A stretch of DNA of 64,000 bases from Nocardia kruczakiae NBRC 101016 (GTDB lineage: Bacteria; Actinomycetota; Actinomycetes; Mycobacteriales; Mycobacteriaceae), in the NCBI RefSeq assembly GCF_001612965.1, contig NZ_BDBL01000005.1:186001-250000 (forward strand). The letters run 5' to 3'. Below the pieces are notes generated by a model. The model saw only the letters and a list, made by a program, of their open reading frames with translations. It did no database searches and had not been told where the DNA came from. This document shows positions 34,595-44,578 of the stretch, piece by piece (positions within the stretch are counted from its first letter, which is position 1; each line of letters begins with the position of its first letter). Both the position numbers and the translations under genes were made by a program.

Positions 34595-34987
34595 TCAGTG
34601 CGGGACGTCGACCGTCAGCGTGACCGCAGTGTCCGCGGCGACCGGCGTCCCCGCCGCCGGCTGCTGAGCGGTGACCGTCCAGGGTGTCGTCGCGGCGCCC
34701 GGATCGTGCATCACGTCGCGACCGTCCGCGGTGGCGATACCGGTGATGTCGAAGCACAGCGCCGCACCGACCACGGTCTGTCCCAGTGGTTTCCCGCGGA
34801 AGTCGGGTAGCGGGCGGGGCCAGGGCTGCGCGCCACAGTCCTGCCCGCCCGCCGGGGCGATCGAACTCGATTGCGCCGCAGCCGATGTCGTGGTCGTGGT
34901 CGCCGCGTGGTCGTCGGAGGATCCGCCGCAGGCTCCGAGGGTGCAGGCGAGGGCGAGCAGGGATGCGGCGAATGCGATGCGGCGCAT
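34595..34987 (-). CDS. Small lipoprotein with PASTA-like C-terminus
   Basis: 130 residues. Residues 1-19 form a lipoprotein signal with lipobox LGAC and Cys20. A Thr/Ser-rich linker follows, then a domain with PDFRGKPLGQTVVGAALCFDITGIATADG and TAQQPAAGTPVAADTAVTLTVD. The rhythm of the latter, paired hydrophobic strands and a terminal VxLTVxxP, resembles a single PASTA domain, which binds peptidoglycan in other proteins. Two cysteines could form a disulfide outside the cell. The ATG at 34987 is preceded by GAAGGAAA. The precise role is unknown. Confidence 0.65.
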   Translation of the reverse strand: MRRIAFAASLLALACTLGACGGSSDDHAATTTTTSAAAQSSSIAPAGGQDCGAQPWPRPLPDFRGKPLGQTVVGAALCFDITGIATADGRDVMHDPGAATTPWTVTAQQPAAGTPVAADTAVTLTVDVPH

Positions 34988-35374
34988 TGTTTTCCTTCGG
35001 ATCGAGCGGCGTTTCCGGCGCCGCCGACCAGCGATCCGGCGCGCGTGCCACGCACCCTAATACGCGATCGGTCGCCGATCGAATCGGCTGGATTCACGAC
35101 TCGGAATGCGACGTGGTCGGCGGCCGTTCGGAACGCTCCACAGCGCGGACGCCGGGCAGTGAGTTCCGAGGGACAGCGCACGTCTCGAACCCCACCCGAT
35201 ACACCCGATTCCGGCATCGGCGACCTCGTGGTTCCGAACGAACCGCCCGAGGGAATTCTGCTCCGAAAATGCCTCGTACCCACCACTTTCGCGGTTACGA
35301 ACCGGTGAATATCCAATCACCGTGCGGCAATGGTGGATTCGGCACTGTTCCGCCGTCTTGAATTCGGCACCGCT
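34988..35374. other. Intergenic stretch without recognisable gene
   Basis: I see no frame with coding character here on either strand. Base composition is a little more AT-rich than in neighbouring genes. It must contain the promoter of the lipoprotein gene that starts at 34987 on the minus strand, but I could not identify its elements. Confidence 0.5.
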
Positions 35375-35404
35375 CGTGCCCGGGTCCCCCCGGACCCGGG
35401 CACG
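35375..35404 (-). terminator. Strong hairpin downstream of the CBS-domain gene
   Basis: A 13-bp perfect GC-rich stem (arms 35375-35387 and 35392-35404, 4-nt C loop) begins 27 nt past the stop of the CBS gene on the minus strand. There is no T-tract, so it would be a non-canonical actinobacterial-type terminator or an mRNA 3'-end stabiliser. Confidence 0.55.
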
Positions 35405-35430
35405 GTCATGTCACGGCTCGTCCCGCAGGC

Positions 35431-35859
35431 TCAGCCCTGCAGATAGTGCTCGAGGTGTTCGCGCTCGTCCTGCAATTCCGAGATCGCGCTCTTGACCACA
35501 TCGCCGATACTCACGATGCCGACCATTCGCCCGCGATCGACGACCGGCAGATGCCGGATCCGGTGTTCGGTCATCGTCGCGCGCAAACTCTCCACCCGAT
35601 CCTCCGGGGAGCAGGTGTGCACGATTGCGGTCATGATGTCGGACACCGGCCGGGTCAGCAGCTGTGCGCCCTGCCTGTGCAGGCAGCGGACCACATCCCG
35701 CTCCGACACGATCCCGTCCAGTGCGCCGCCCGCACCGCACACCACCACCGCGCCGACGTTGTGTTCGGCCAGCACCGCCAGCAATCGGCCGACCGTCGCC
35801 TCCGGCGCGATCGTCACCACATCGGCCCCTTTGTTGCGCAAAACCTCCGAAATTCGCAT
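35431..35859 (-). CDS. Tandem CBS-domain protein
   Basis: 142 residues comprising two CBS motifs and nothing else: VVTIAPEATVGRLLAVLAEHNVGAVVVCGAGGALDGIVSERDVVRCL (about 14-60) and IVHTCSPEDRVESLRATMTEHRIRHLPVVDRGRMVGIVSIGDVVKSAI (about 79-126). This matches the hypoxic-response-type CBS proteins of mycobacteria, which bind adenosyl nucleotides and act as stand-alone energy or redox sensors. ATG 35859 has GGTGGA close upstream. It is divergent from the receiver gene. TATAAG near 35932, read leftward, is a possible -10. It has no fused enzyme domain. Confidence 0.86.
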   Translation of the reverse strand: MRISEVLRNKGADVVTIAPEATVGRLLAVLAEHNVGAVVVCGAGGALDGIVSERDVVRCLHRQGAQLLTRPVSDIMTAIVHTCSPEDRVESLRATMTEHRIRHLPVVDRGRMVGIVSIGDVVKSAISELQDEREHLEHYLQG

Positions 35860-36090
35860 CGTCCACCGCCCTGTCGAGCCTGTCGTCGTTTCGCCCTGCC
35901 GGGACAGTTCTGCCGCCGAACTGCCGCCGCTTATAAGGATCGCGCGTTTTCTCCGCGGTGACCAGCAACGATTCCGATCGGCACGATCAACCTCGCGGTG
36001 AAGTCGCCGGGCGGGCGCCACGCCCGGCGCGGGGACCGCTGCCGCCGAAGCTGCCACCGCACCCGGCCGGATGGACGTAGCATCCGAAAG

Positions 36091-36498
36091 GTGGCCGATG
36101 CGAACCGTCCCGCGCTGCGGGTTCTCGTATACAGCAGCGATGCCGACACCCGCCGCCAGGTGATGCTGGCGCTGGGTAAGCATCCGCATCCCGACCTGCC
36201 GCCGTTCGACTACCGCGAGACCGCCACCGCGCCGGTGGTGATCGAGCAGCTCGACGCCGGTGGGATCGACCTGGCCATTCTCGACGGTGAGGCCACGCCG
36301 ACCGGTGGGATGGGGCTGGCCAAGCAGCTCAAGGACGAGATCGCCGACTGCCCACCCATCGTGGTGCTGACCGGCCGGGCCGACGATGCCTGGCTCGCCG
36401 CCTGGTCCCGGGCCGAGGCCGCGGCCGCCCATCCCCTGGATCCGTTTCAGCTCACCTCGGCGGTCACCACTGCCCTGAACGCTCGCCCCGCCGCCTGA
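36091..36498 (+). CDS. Response-regulator receiver-like protein (Rv3143-type)
   Basis: 135 residues forming a CheY-like domain with no output domain: LRVLVYSSDADTRRQVMLAL, IDLAILDGEATPTGGMGLAKQLKDE (phospho-acceptor Asp in LAILD) and PIVVLTGRADDAWLAAW. The lysine usual in the last active-site loop appears replaced: the segment reads AEAAAAHPLDPFQL. GTG 36091 follows a GAAAG. In mycobacteria the orthologous gene (Rv3143) sits at the same place upstream of nuoA, and a link to complex I has been proposed there. No histidine kinase is nearby. It may be an orphan, phosphorylation-independent regulator. Confidence 0.78.
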   Translation: MADANRPALRVLVYSSDADTRRQVMLALGKHPHPDLPPFDYRETATAPVVIEQLDAGGIDLAILDGEATPTGGMGLAKQLKDEIADCPPIVVLTGRADDAWLAAWSRAEAAAAHPLDPFQLTSAVTTALNARPAA

Positions 36499-36842
36499 TC
36501 AGTGCTTTTCCCGGTCGGCCGCCATCTCGTCGGCCGGCCGTTTCCGCGTGCTCGGGCAGGCGCGGCGCGCCCGGCCACGGGGAGGCCATTGCGTTGTTTC
36601 GGTCATAAGTGACAGTTCCGAATTCGATCAAACACCGGGGCGGAACCGCGAGTATTCAGAAAGAGCGGTTGTAGGCTGTGCTGTAGCTCACACGAGCGTG
36701 GCTGTTGATATGAATGGCGCCCTGCCTGCCCTGTCGTTCCGCGCTCGCGCTCGAGCTGCGCTTCGGGGTGAGACTGGCCCGGCAGACGACGACGTCAGCC
36801 CCGCCTCGGCAGTTGCCGGCGAGGGAGAGGGGTTGTGTCGTT
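36499..36842. other. nuoA upstream region without a gene
   Basis: 344 bp lie between the receiver gene and nuoA. I find no convincing coding frame. It carries a GC-rich inverted stretch just after the receiver stop (around 36515-36540), a CRP-like site at 36677-36692 and presumably the main nuo promoter, whose -35 and -10 I could not assign. The GGGAGAGG stretch before nuoA is its likely ribosome site. Confidence 0.5.
36677..36692. promoter_or_regulatory. CRP-like binding site upstream of nuoA
   Basis: TGTGCTGTAGCTCACA differs from the mycobacterial CRP consensus TGTGA-N6-TCACA at one position. It is 150 bp upstream of the nuoA start. CRP-type control of respiratory genes is known in relatives, so cAMP-linked regulation of complex I is possible. 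Confidence 0.45.
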
Positions 36843-37223
36843 GTGAATACCCAGGTGCCGACTCTCGTACTCGGTGCGATCGCTGCCGCGTTCGCGCTGG
36901 GATCGGTGTTGCTGGCGGCCGTGATCGGGCCCAAACGCTACAACCGCGCCAAACTCGAAGCCTACGAATGCGGTATCGAACCCACCCCGCACGCCATTGC
37001 CGGCGGGCCGGGAAATGCTGCGGGACAACGTTTTCCGGTGAAGTACTACCTCACCGCGATGCTGTTCATCATCTTCGACATCGAGATCGTATTCCTCTAT
37101 CCGTGGGCGGTGCACTTCGATGCCCTCGGCGTCTTCGGGTTGGCGGCCATGGCGCTGTTCATCTTCAACGTCTCGGTTGCCTACGCCTACGAGTGGAGGC
37201 GCGGCGGCCTGAGCTGGGACTGA
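36843..37223 (+). CDS. nuoA: NADH-quinone oxidoreductase subunit A
   Basis: 126 residues with three membrane helices. YECGIEPTPHA (loop 1-2) and FPVKYYLTAMLFIIFDIEIVFLYPWAV are diagnostic of NuoA, including the FDIEIVFLYPWA helix that lines the junction of the membrane and peripheral arms near the quinone site. The GTG at 36843 is the only start keeping helix 1; GGGAGAGG is somewhat far upstream (about 14 nt). It opens the nuoA-N operon for type I NADH dehydrogenase, but is separated from nuoB by 103 bp, unlike the coupled genes that follow. Confidence 0.95.
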   Translation: MNTQVPTLVLGAIAAAFALGSVLLAAVIGPKRYNRAKLEAYECGIEPTPHAIAGGPGNAAGQRFPVKYYLTAMLFIIFDIEIVFLYPWAVHFDALGVFGLAAMALFIFNVSVAYAYEWRRGGLSWD

Positions 37224-37270
37224 ACGCGGGCGGGCCGATCGGCCCGTCGGCACCGCATACCCAACCCGTC

Positions 37271-37290
37271 GTCCCGGCGTCCGCCGGGAC
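37271..37290. repeat. Perfect hairpin in the nuoA-nuoB gap
   Basis: GTCCCGGCG-TC-CGCCGGGAC forms a 9-bp stem with a 2-nt centre. It is the most obvious structure in the 103-bp nuoA-nuoB spacer. Similar GC-rich short dyads are dispersed in many high-GC genomes, so it may be one copy of a small interspersed repeat or an mRNA processing site. Confidence 0.5.
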
Positions 37291-37326
37291 CGAGGATTCG
37301 CACACGGAAGTGAGAGTTGATCCGAG

Positions 37327-37881
37327 ATGGGGCTCGAGGAGAAATTGCCCAGCGGCTTCCTGCTGAGCACGGTCGAACAGTTCGCCGGATACATGCGTAA
37401 GGGCTCGCTGTGGCCCGCGACGTTCGGGCTGGCCTGCTGCGCGATCGAGATGATGGCCACGGGGGCCGGTCGCTTCGACAGCGCCCGCTTCGGGATGGAG
37501 GTCTTCCGCGCCTCCCCCCGGCAGGCGGATCTGATGATCGTCGCCGGCCGCGTCAGCCAGAAGATGGCGCCCGTGCTGCGGCAGGTCTACGACCAGATGA
37601 CCGAACCCAAATGGGTGCTGGCGATGGGGGTGTGCGCCTCCTCCGGCGGGATGTTCAACAACTACGCCATCGTGCAGGGCGTCGACCATGTCGTGCCAGT
37701 GGACATCTACCTGCCCGGCTGTCCGCCGCGCCCGGAGATGCTGTTGCACGCGATCTTGAAACTGCACGAGAAGATCCAGGAGATGCCGCTGGGTGTCGAC
37801 CGCGCCGAGGCTGTGCGCGCGGCCGAGGCCGCCGCACTCGCCTCCACGCCCACGATCCGGATGGAGGGGCTGCTGCGATGA
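37327..37881 (+). CDS. nuoB: NADH-quinone oxidoreductase subunit B
   Basis: 184 residues. It ligates the terminal [4Fe-4S] cluster N2: the tandem cysteines are Cys37-Cys38 in [13 protein letters not shown], with further ligands in [15 protein letters not shown] and [13 protein letters not shown]. It hands electrons to quinone at the NuoB/NuoD interface. The N-terminus [30 protein letters not shown] is typical of actinobacteria. ATG 37327 is preceded by AAGTGAGAG. Its stop overlaps the nuoC start by ATGA. Confidence 0.96.
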   Translation: MGLEEKLPSGFLLSTVEQFAGYMRKGSLWPATFGLACCAIEMMATGAGRFDSARFGMEVFRASPRQADLMIVAGRVSQKMAPVLRQVYDQMTEPKWVLAMGVCASSGGMFNNYAIVQGVDHVVPVDIYLPGCPPRPEMLLHAILKLHEKIQEMPLGVDRAEAVRAAEAAALASTPTIRMEGLLR

Positions 37882-38678
37882 GCCTGGACGCACCGCGCAG
37901 CGCCGGCGATCCGCCCGACAGCCCCGCGGATATCGAATCCTCCTCCGGCACAGGCGCACCCGGCCCGGCCGGTGAACCGGCGATCGAACCCGAATCGCGT
38001 GGTCCCTCCCCCGACCGGCCCGACGACGAGGTCATCGGCGTGCGCCGCGGCATGTTCGGCGTCCGGGGCACCGGCGACACCTCCGGATACGGGCGGCTGG
38101 TGCGGACCGTCACGCTGCCCGGGAGCACCCCCGCGCCCTACGGCTCCTATTTCGACGAGGTGGTCGCCGCGCTGGCGGAGTCGGTGGGAGACGAGGTGTT
38201 TCGCACCGCGATCGAGAAGATCGTGGTCTTCGCCGGAGAACTGACCCTGCACGTGCGGCGCGAACGGGTCGTCGAGGTGGCGCGTGCGCTGCGCGACGAC
38301 GCGGCGTTGCGCTTCGAACTGTGCCTCGGCGTGAACGGCGTGCACTACCCCGACGACACGGGCCGCGAACTGCACGCCGCCTATCACCTGCTGTCGATCA
38401 CACACAACCGCCGGGTGCGGATCGAGGTGTCGGTACCGGATGCGGATCCGCATATGCCCTCGCTGTTCTCGGTGTATCCGACCACCGACTGGCACGAGCG
38501 CGAAACCTACGACTTCTTCGGCATCGTCTTCGACGGGCACCCGTCGCTGACCCGGATCATGATGCCCGACGACTGGCGTGGACATCCGCAACGCAAGGAC
38601 TACCCGCTCGGCGGGATCCCGGTCGAATACAAGGGCGCGCGTATTCCGCCCCCGGACCAGCGGAGGACCTACAGCTGA
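37878..38678 (+). CDS. nuoC: NADH-quinone oxidoreductase subunit C
   Basis: 266 residues, a separate NuoC (not fused to NuoD). The first 50-60 residues are Pro/Ser/Glu-rich and disordered, longer than in E. coli. The folded core includes [43 protein letters not shown] and the signature [47 protein letters not shown]. It is a structural subunit of the peripheral arm. ATG 37878 overlaps the nuoB stop, and its own TGA shares one base with the nuoD ATG. Confidence 0.95.
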   Translation: MSLDAPRSAGDPPDSPADIESSSGTGAPGPAGEPAIEPESRGPSPDRPDDEVIGVRRGMFGVRGTGDTSGYGRLVRTVTLPGSTPAPYGSYFDEVVAALAESVGDEVFRTAIEKIVVFAGELTLHVRRERVVEVARALRDDAALRFELCLGVNGVHYPDDTGRELHAAYHLLSITHNRRVRIEVSVPDADPHMPSLFSVYPTTDWHERETYDFFGIVFDGHPSLTRIMMPDDWRGHPQRKDYPLGGIPVEYKGARIPPPDQRRTYS

Positions 38679-40009
38679 TGAATCACACCGACATCACCGG
38701 CGCCGCAACGGATCCGGTGGCCGAACGCCCGGCGGTCACGGTCGTCGGACAGGACTGGGACGATGTGCGCGAAGCGCTCGACGGTGCCGCGGAGGAGCGG
38801 ATCGTCGTCAATATGGGACCGCAGCATCCCTCCACCCATGGCGTGCTGCGGCTGATCCTCGAGATCGAGGGCGAGACGGTCACCGAGGCGCGCTGCGGAA
38901 TCGGCTACCTGCACACCGGCATCGAGAAGAATCTCGAATTCCGCAACTGGGTGCAGGGCGTCACGTTCGTGACCCGGATGGACTATCTGTCTCCGCTGTT
39001 CAACGAGACCGCCTACTGCCTGGCCGTGGAGAAGCTGCTCGGTATCACCGGCGATATTCCCGAACGAGTGAACATCGTTCGCGTCATGCTGATGGAGCTC
39101 AACCGCATCTCCTCCCATCTGGTCGCACTGGCCACCGGCGGTATGGAACTCGGCGCGCTGACACCGATGCTGTTCGGCTTCCGCGAACGCGAACTGATCC
39201 TCGACATCTTCGAAAACGTCACCGGACTGCGGATGAACCACGCCTACATCCGCCCCGGCGGCCTGGCGCAGGATCTGCCGTCCGACGCCGTGGGCAAGAT
39301 CCGAGATCTGCTGGCGCTCATGCCGAAACGGCTGCGCGATATGGAGTTGCTGCTCAACGAGAACCCGATCTTCAAGGCCCGCACCCGCGGCATCGGCTAT
39401 CTCGACCTGGCCGCGTGTATGGCATTGGGAGTGACCGGACCGGTCCTGCGCTCCACCGGTCTGCCGCACGATCTGCGCAAGTCGCAGCCGTACTGCGGCT
39501 ACGAGGACTACGAGTTCGACGTCATGACCGATACCGGATGCGACTGTTACGGCCGCTACCTGATCCGCATCAAGGAGATGAAGGAGTCGCTGAAGATCGT
39601 CGAGCAGTGCCTCGACAAGCTTCGCCCCGGGCCGGTCATGGTGTCGGACAAGAAGATCGCGTGGCCGGCGGATCTGACCCTCGGGCCCGACGGACTCGGC
39701 AATTCCGCCGAACATATCGGCACCATCATGGGCACCTCGATGGAGGCGCTGATCCACCACTTCAAACTCGTCACCGAGGGCATGCGGGTGCCGCCCGGCC
39801 AGGTGTACGCCTCGGTGGAGTCTCCGCGCGGCGAACTGGGTGTCCATATGGTCTCCGACGGCGGAACCCGGCCCTACCGTGTGCATTTCCGCGATCCCTC
39901 GTTCACGAATCTGCAGGCCGTGGCGGCGATGTGCGAGGGCGGCATGGTCGCCGACGTGATCGCCTCCGTGGCCAGCATCGACCCGGTGATGGGTGGTGTC
40001 GACCGATGA
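38678..40009 (+). CDS. nuoD: NADH-quinone oxidoreductase subunit D
   Basis: 443 residues, the 49-kDa-type quinone-site subunit. [22 protein letters not shown] carries the quinone-contacting His; [34 protein letters not shown] and [25 protein letters not shown] are further conserved blocks. The C-terminal [30 protein letters not shown] motif is intact. Residues 1-45 are an actinobacterial extension. It works with NuoB and NuoH at the quinone pocket. Confidence 0.96.
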   Translation: MNHTDITGAATDPVAERPAVTVVGQDWDDVREALDGAAEERIVVNMGPQHPSTHGVLRLILEIEGETVTEARCGIGYLHTGIEKNLEFRNWVQGVTFVTRMDYLSPLFNETAYCLAVEKLLGITGDIPERVNIVRVMLMELNRISSHLVALATGGMELGALTPMLFGFRERELILDIFENVTGLRMNHAYIRPGGLAQDLPSDAVGKIRDLLALMPKRLRDMELLLNENPIFKARTRGIGYLDLAACMALGVTGPVLRSTGLPHDLRKSQPYCGYEDYEFDVMTDTGCDCYGRYLIRIKEMKESLKIVEQCLDKLRPGPVMVSDKKIAWPADLTLGPDGLGNSAEHIGTIMGTSMEALIHHFKLVTEGMRVPPGQVYASVESPRGELGVHMVSDGGTRPYRVHFRDPSFTNLQAVAAMCEGGMVADVIASVASIDPVMGGVDR

Positions 40010-40767
40010 CAGCCGAACCGATTCCCGCGACCGCGACCGGTCGCGACCCGATCCTGCTGCAGTTGTCGCAGCGCCCTGTCCCCTACCCGCCGCAGGTGCA
40101 GGAGAATCTGCGAGCGGAGGCCCGCGAGATCATCGACCGCTATCCGCAGTCGCGCTCGGCGTTGCTGCCGTTGCTGCATCTGGTGCAGAGCGTCGAGGGC
40201 TATGTCAGCGGCACCGGGATCGCCTTCTGCGCCGAAGAACTCGGGCTCACCGACGCCGAGGTGACCGCGGTCGCCACCTTCTACTCGATGTATCGGCGCA
40301 CGCCGACCGGCGACTATCACGTCGGAGTGTGCACCAATACGCTGTGCGCGGTCATGGGCGGCGACGAGATCCTGGCCGCACTCGCCCGGCATCTGGAGAT
40401 CGCCCCCGGCGAAACGACTGCGGACGGATCGATCACGCTCGAGCATCTCGAGTGCAACGCCGCCTGCGATTATGCCCCGGTGGTGATGGTGAACTGGGAA
40501 TTCTTCGACAACCAGACCCCGGAGTCGGCCCGCGCGCTCGCCGACGCGCTGCGGTCCGGACGCGAGGTCACCGGCACGCGCAGCGGCGCGCCCCTGTGCA
40601 GCTTCCGCGACACCGCCCGCATTCTCGCCGGATTCCCGGACCGGCGGCCCGACGCCAACGACGGCGCCCCCGGAGAACCCACACTCGCCGGACTGCGCGT
40701 GGCGACCCAGCCATCGACACCTGCTGCGCCGCAGCATGATTCGGAGACCGAACAGGGGGAACGGTGA
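40006..40767 (+). CDS. nuoE: NADH-quinone oxidoreductase subunit E
   Basis: 253 residues; the first 170 are the 24-kDa subunit. A helical bundle ([35 protein letters not shown]) is followed by the thioredoxin-like domain with [2Fe-2S] ligands in [12 protein letters not shown] and [19 protein letters not shown]. The last 70 residues (after GREVTG) are a Pro/Ala-rich tail not needed for the fold, ending in a polar stretch. It passes electrons near NuoF. Overlap with nuoD is 4 nt (ATGA). Confidence 0.95.
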   Translation: MTAEPIPATATGRDPILLQLSQRPVPYPPQVQENLRAEAREIIDRYPQSRSALLPLLHLVQSVEGYVSGTGIAFCAEELGLTDAEVTAVATFYSMYRRTPTGDYHVGVCTNTLCAVMGGDEILAALARHLEIAPGETTADGSITLEHLECNAACDYAPVVMVNWEFFDNQTPESARALADALRSGREVTGTRSGAPLCSFRDTARILAGFPDRRPDANDGAPGEPTLAGLRVATQPSTPAAPQHDSETEQGER

Positions 40768-42113
40768 TGACGCTGGCGCCCGTACTCACCCGCTACTGGG
40801 ATCAGCCGCGGTCGTGGACCCTCGACACCTACCGGGCACACGACGGTTATCGCGGCCTGTCCCGTGCGCTGGGCATGCATCCCGACGAGGTCATCGCCAC
40901 GGTGAAGGACGCCGGACTGCGCGGCCGTGGCGGCGCCGGATTCCCCACCGGCATGAAATGGGGTTTCATCCCGCAGGATCCCGAAGGGTCGCCGGCAGCG
41001 GGTAAGCCGCACTACCTGGTCGTCAACGCCGACGAATCCGAACCCGGCACCTGCAAGGACATCCCGTTGATGCTGGCGACCCCGCATGTGCTGGTCGAGG
41101 GCGCCATCATCGCCGCCTATGCCATCCGCGCCGCCCATGCGTTCATCTATCTGCGCGGCGAAGTCGTGCCGGTGCTGCGCCGGCTCCAGAGCGCGGTCGA
41201 AGAGGCTTATGCCGCAGGCTATCTGGGCCGCGATATTCTCGGCTCCGGCTTCGATCTCGAGCTGATCGTGCACGCCGGGGCCGGCGCCTACATCTGCGGT
41301 GAGGAAACCGCCCTGCTGGATTCGCTCGAGGGCCGGCGCGGCCAGCCTCGCCTGCGCCCGCCCTTCCCCGCCGTCGCGGGCCTGTACGCGTGCCCGACCG
41401 TGGTCAACAACGTGGAATCGATCGCGAGCGTGCCAGCCATCATGACCAACGGCGTCGAATGGTTTCGTTCGATGGGTTCGGAGAAATCGCCCGGTTTCAC
41501 GCTGTATTCGCTGTCCGGGCACGTCACGCGACCGGGTCAGTACGAGGCGCCCCTCGGTGTGACCCTGCGCGAACTTCTCGGGCACGCCGGCGGTGTGCGC
41601 GCCGGGCACAGCCTGAAGTTCTGGACCCCCGGCGGGTCCTCCACTCCGCTGTTCACCGCCGAACACCTCGATGTGCCCCTCGACTACGAGAACGTGGGCG
41701 CGGCCGGGTCCATGCTGGGCACCAAGGCATTACAGATCTTCGACGACACCACCTGCGTGGTGCGCGCGGTGCTGCGCTGGACCGAGTTCTACGCCCACGA
41801 ATCCTGCGGAAAATGCACACCCTGCCGGGAAGGCACCTACTGGCTGGTGCAGCTGCTGCAGCGACTCGAGTCCGGCGGCGGAACCGAGGCCGATCTGGAC
41901 ACCCTGCTCGATATCGCCGACAACATCAACGGTAAATCGTTCTGTGCCCTCGGCGACGGTGCGGCGAGCCCGATCGTGTCCTCCCTCAAATATTTTCGCG
42001 ACGAATACACCGAACACATCCGGCTGGGCCGGTGCCCGTTCGATCCCGCTCGCTCGACCGCCTGGGCCGCCACGGCCGGCACCGCGGCGACGCCTGCCGA
42101 AGGAGTGCGATGA
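40767..42113 (+). CDS. nuoF: NADH-quinone oxidoreductase subunit F, NADH/FMN-binding
   Basis: 448 residues. [15 protein letters not shown] is the NADH/FMN Gly-rich loop, [21 protein letters not shown] and [19 protein letters not shown] bind FMN and NADH, and [16 protein letters not shown] with a later cysteine near [12 protein letters not shown] ligates the [4Fe-4S] cluster N3. It is the electron entry point of complex I. ATG 40767 shares one base with the nuoE stop; a GTG 3 nt earlier is the alternative start. AGGGGGA is close upstream. Confidence 0.96.
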   Translation: MTLAPVLTRYWDQPRSWTLDTYRAHDGYRGLSRALGMHPDEVIATVKDAGLRGRGGAGFPTGMKWGFIPQDPEGSPAAGKPHYLVVNADESEPGTCKDIPLMLATPHVLVEGAIIAAYAIRAAHAFIYLRGEVVPVLRRLQSAVEEAYAAGYLGRDILGSGFDLELIVHAGAGAYICGEETALLDSLEGRRGQPRLRPPFPAVAGLYACPTVVNNVESIASVPAIMTNGVEWFRSMGSEKSPGFTLYSLSGHVTRPGQYEAPLGVTLRELLGHAGGVRAGHSLKFWTPGGSSTPLFTAEHLDVPLDYENVGAAGSMLGTKALQIFDDTTCVVRAVLRWTEFYAHESCGKCTPCREGTYWLVQLLQRLESGGGTEADLDTLLDIADNINGKSFCALGDGAASPIVSSLKYFRDEYTEHIRLGRCPFDPARSTAWAATAGTAATPAEGVR

Positions 42114-44578
42114 CCGCGACAGTCCGCCACGACAGCAGTGGCGTCATCCCCCAGGATCTGGTCACCGTCACCATCGACGGCACGACGATCGCCGTGCCCG
42201 CCGGAACGTTGCTGATCCGCGCCGCCGAACTCGTGGGAATCCAGATCCCCCGGTTCTGCGACCATCCGCTGCTCGATCCGGTCGGAGCGTGCCGGCAGTG
42301 CCTGGTCGAGGTGGAGGGGCAACGCAAACCGGTCGCCTCCTGCACGATGGCCGTCACCGACGGGATGGTCGCCCACACCCAGATCAGCTCGCCGGCCGCG
42401 CAGAAGGCCCAAACCGGGGTCATGGAACTGCTGCTGATCAACCATCCGCTGGATTGCCCGGTGTGCGACAAGGGCGGGGAATGCCCGCTGCAGAACCAGG
42501 CGATATCCAGCGGGCGGCCCGAATCGCGCTTCGAGGGGGTGAAACGCACCTATCCCAAACCGATTCCGCTCTCGCCCGCGGTGCTGCTGGATCGGGAGCG
42601 GTGTGTCCTGTGCGCCCGCTGCACCCGGTTCTCGCAACAGATCGCCGGTGATCCGTTCATCGAACTGATGGACCGCGGCGCACTGCAGCAGGTCGGGATC
42701 GCCGCCGGGGAGCCGATGGACTCCTACTTCTCCGGCAACACCGTCCAGATCTGCCCGGTCGGCGCCCTCACCGGCACCACCTACCGCTTCCGCGCGCGCC
42801 CCTTCGACCTGGTGTCGAGCCCGGCGGTATGCGAACACTGCGCCGCCGGATGCGCCCAGCGCACCGACCACCGCCGCGGAAAAGTGCTGCGCCGCTTGGC
42901 CGGTGACGATCCGCAGGTCAACGAGGAATGGAATTGTGACAAGGGGCGCTGGGCCTTCACCTACGCGACCGAACCCGACCGGATCACCACTCCGCTGATC
43001 CGCGACGACAGCGGCGCACTCGTGCCGGCCTCGTGGTCGGAGGCGCTCGCGCGCGCCGGTGCGGGCCTGGCCGCCGCCCGCGGGCACGCCGGAGTGCTGG
43101 TGGGCGGTCGCGCCACCGTCGAGGACGCCTACGCGTACGCCAAATTCGCGCGTATCGCGCTGGGCACCAACGACATCGACTTCCGCGCCCGCGCCCATTC
43201 CGCGGAGGAGGCCGCATTCCTGGCAGCGGCCGTCGCCGGACAGGGGGTGCGGGTGGACTACGGCGCGCTGGATTCGGCGCCGGTCGTCCTGCTCGCCGGC
43301 CTAGAACCCGAAGAGGAATGCCCCATCCTGCATCTGCGGCTGCGCAAGGCCGCCCGCACCTCCGCGACCGCGATCTATTCGCTGGCCGCCTATGCGAGCC
43401 GGGGGCTGAACCGGATTTCGGGCCGGTTGATTCCCACCGTGCCCGGCGACGAAGCGCGGCTGCTGCAGGCGCTGGCGGTCGCGGGCGCCGGATACGAATG
43501 CCCGCCCGATCCGCCGGGACTCGACGAACTCGCCCGCGCGCTGCGCCGGCGCGGTGCGGTGATCCTGGCCGGTGAGCGGCTGGCCGCGCTACCCGGCGCG
43601 CTGTCGGCGGTGGCCTCGCTGGCCGAGACCACCGGCGCCGCACTCGCCTGGGTGCCGCGCCGCGCCGGCGAACGTGGCGCGCTCGAGGCGGGTGCGCTGC
43701 CGGATTTGCTGCCGGGCGGACGTCCGGTCGCCAATGCCCGTGCGCGCCAACAGGTTCAGCGAATCTGGCAGGTCGACGAACTGCCGACCGCCCCGGGACG
43801 CGATACCGCCACGATTCTCGACGCCGGCCGCCACCCGGGCGCGCTGCTGGTCGGCGGTGTGGAGATCGCCGATCTGCCCGACCCTCGCGCCGCCCGCGCC
43901 GCCGTCGAGGCCGCCGCCTTCGTGGTCAGTCTGGAGTTGCGCCACAGCGAGGTCACCGAGCGCGCCGATGTGGTGTTCCCCGTCGCCGCGGCCATGGAGA
44001 AGGCGGGAACGTACCTCACCTGGGAGGGCAGGCCGCGGCCGTTCGGCGCCGCTCTCGGCGATGCGACCGTGCGGCGGCAGGCGGCGCCGCTGGCCGATCA
44101 TCGCGTGCTGCATTCGCTGGCCGACGAGATGGGGGTCCGGTTGGGCTTGCCGACGGTCGACGCGGCCCGCGCGGAACTGGACGCCCTGGGCGTCTGGGAC
44201 GGGCCCCGGCCGCAGCCGCCGGCGTATCCGTCGGCCGCGCTCCCGGAGACCGAAACCGGCACCGCCGTCCTCGCCGGTTGGCGCATGCTGCTCGACAACG
44301 GACGCATGCAGGACGGCGAACCGAATCTCGCCGGCACCGCCCGCCGGCCGGTCCTGCGGCTGTCGCCGGCCACCGCGGCCGAAATCGGCGCGGCCACCGG
44401 CGATTCGGTGCGGATCAGCACCGGACACGGCCGCATCGTGCTGCCGCTCGACATCACCGAGATGCCCGATCGTGTCGCCTGGCTGCCGTGGAATTCGGCG
44501 GAATCGACGGTCAACGACCGGCTCACCACCGCCCTCGGTCACCGCGTGCGCATCCAACGGGAGGAACCCCATGAGTGA
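42110..44578 (+). CDS. nuoG: NADH-quinone oxidoreductase subunit G
   Basis: 822 residues. The N-terminal ferredoxin domain has [19 protein letters not shown] for [2Fe-2S] N1b. [19 protein letters not shown] and the [13 protein letters not shown] cluster region hold the [4Fe-4S] N4/N5 ligands. [14 protein letters not shown] begins the molybdopterin-oxidoreductase-like domain, which binds no molybdenum here. The C-terminal domain ends in the [33 protein letters not shown] beta-barrel. It overlaps nuoF by 4 nt and the following gene by 8 nt. Confidence 0.95.
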   Translation: MTATVRHDSSGVIPQDLVTVTIDGTTIAVPAGTLLIRAAELVGIQIPRFCDHPLLDPVGACRQCLVEVEGQRKPVASCTMAVTDGMVAHTQISSPAAQKAQTGVMELLLINHPLDCPVCDKGGECPLQNQAISSGRPESRFEGVKRTYPKPIPLSPAVLLDRERCVLCARCTRFSQQIAGDPFIELMDRGALQQVGIAAGEPMDSYFSGNTVQICPVGALTGTTYRFRARPFDLVSSPAVCEHCAAGCAQRTDHRRGKVLRRLAGDDPQVNEEWNCDKGRWAFTYATEPDRITTPLIRDDSGALVPASWSEALARAGAGLAAARGHAGVLVGGRATVEDAYAYAKFARIALGTNDIDFRARAHSAEEAAFLAAAVAGQGVRVDYGALDSAPVVLLAGLEPEEECPILHLRLRKAARTSATAIYSLAAYASRGLNRISGRLIPTVPGDEARLLQALAVAGAGYECPPDPPGLDELARALRRRGAVILAGERLAALPGALSAVASLAETTGAALAWVPRRAGERGALEAGALPDLLPGGRPVANARARQQVQRIWQVDELPTAPGRDTATILDAGRHPGALLVGGVEIADLPDPRAARAAVEAAAFVVSLELRHSEVTERADVVFPVAAAMEKAGTYLTWEGRPRPFGAALGDATVRRQAAPLADHRVLHSLADEMGVRLGLPTVDAARAELDALGVWDGPRPQPPAYPSAALPETETGTAVLAGWRMLLDNGRMQDGEPNLAGTARRPVLRLSPATAAEIGAATGDSVRISTGHGRIVLPLDITEMPDRVAWLPWNSAESTVNDRLTTALGHRVRIQREEPHE

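Noticed and set aside
35057..35320. An 87-codon minus-strand frame in the 443-bp gap between the lipoprotein and CBS genes
   Set aside because: Weak codon bias and no homology or ribosome site.
36714..36842. Extending nuoA upstream to the ATG near 36714
   Set aside because: The added 43 residues are Arg/Ala-rich without resemblance to NuoA; the GTG at 36843 begins at the expected N-terminus.
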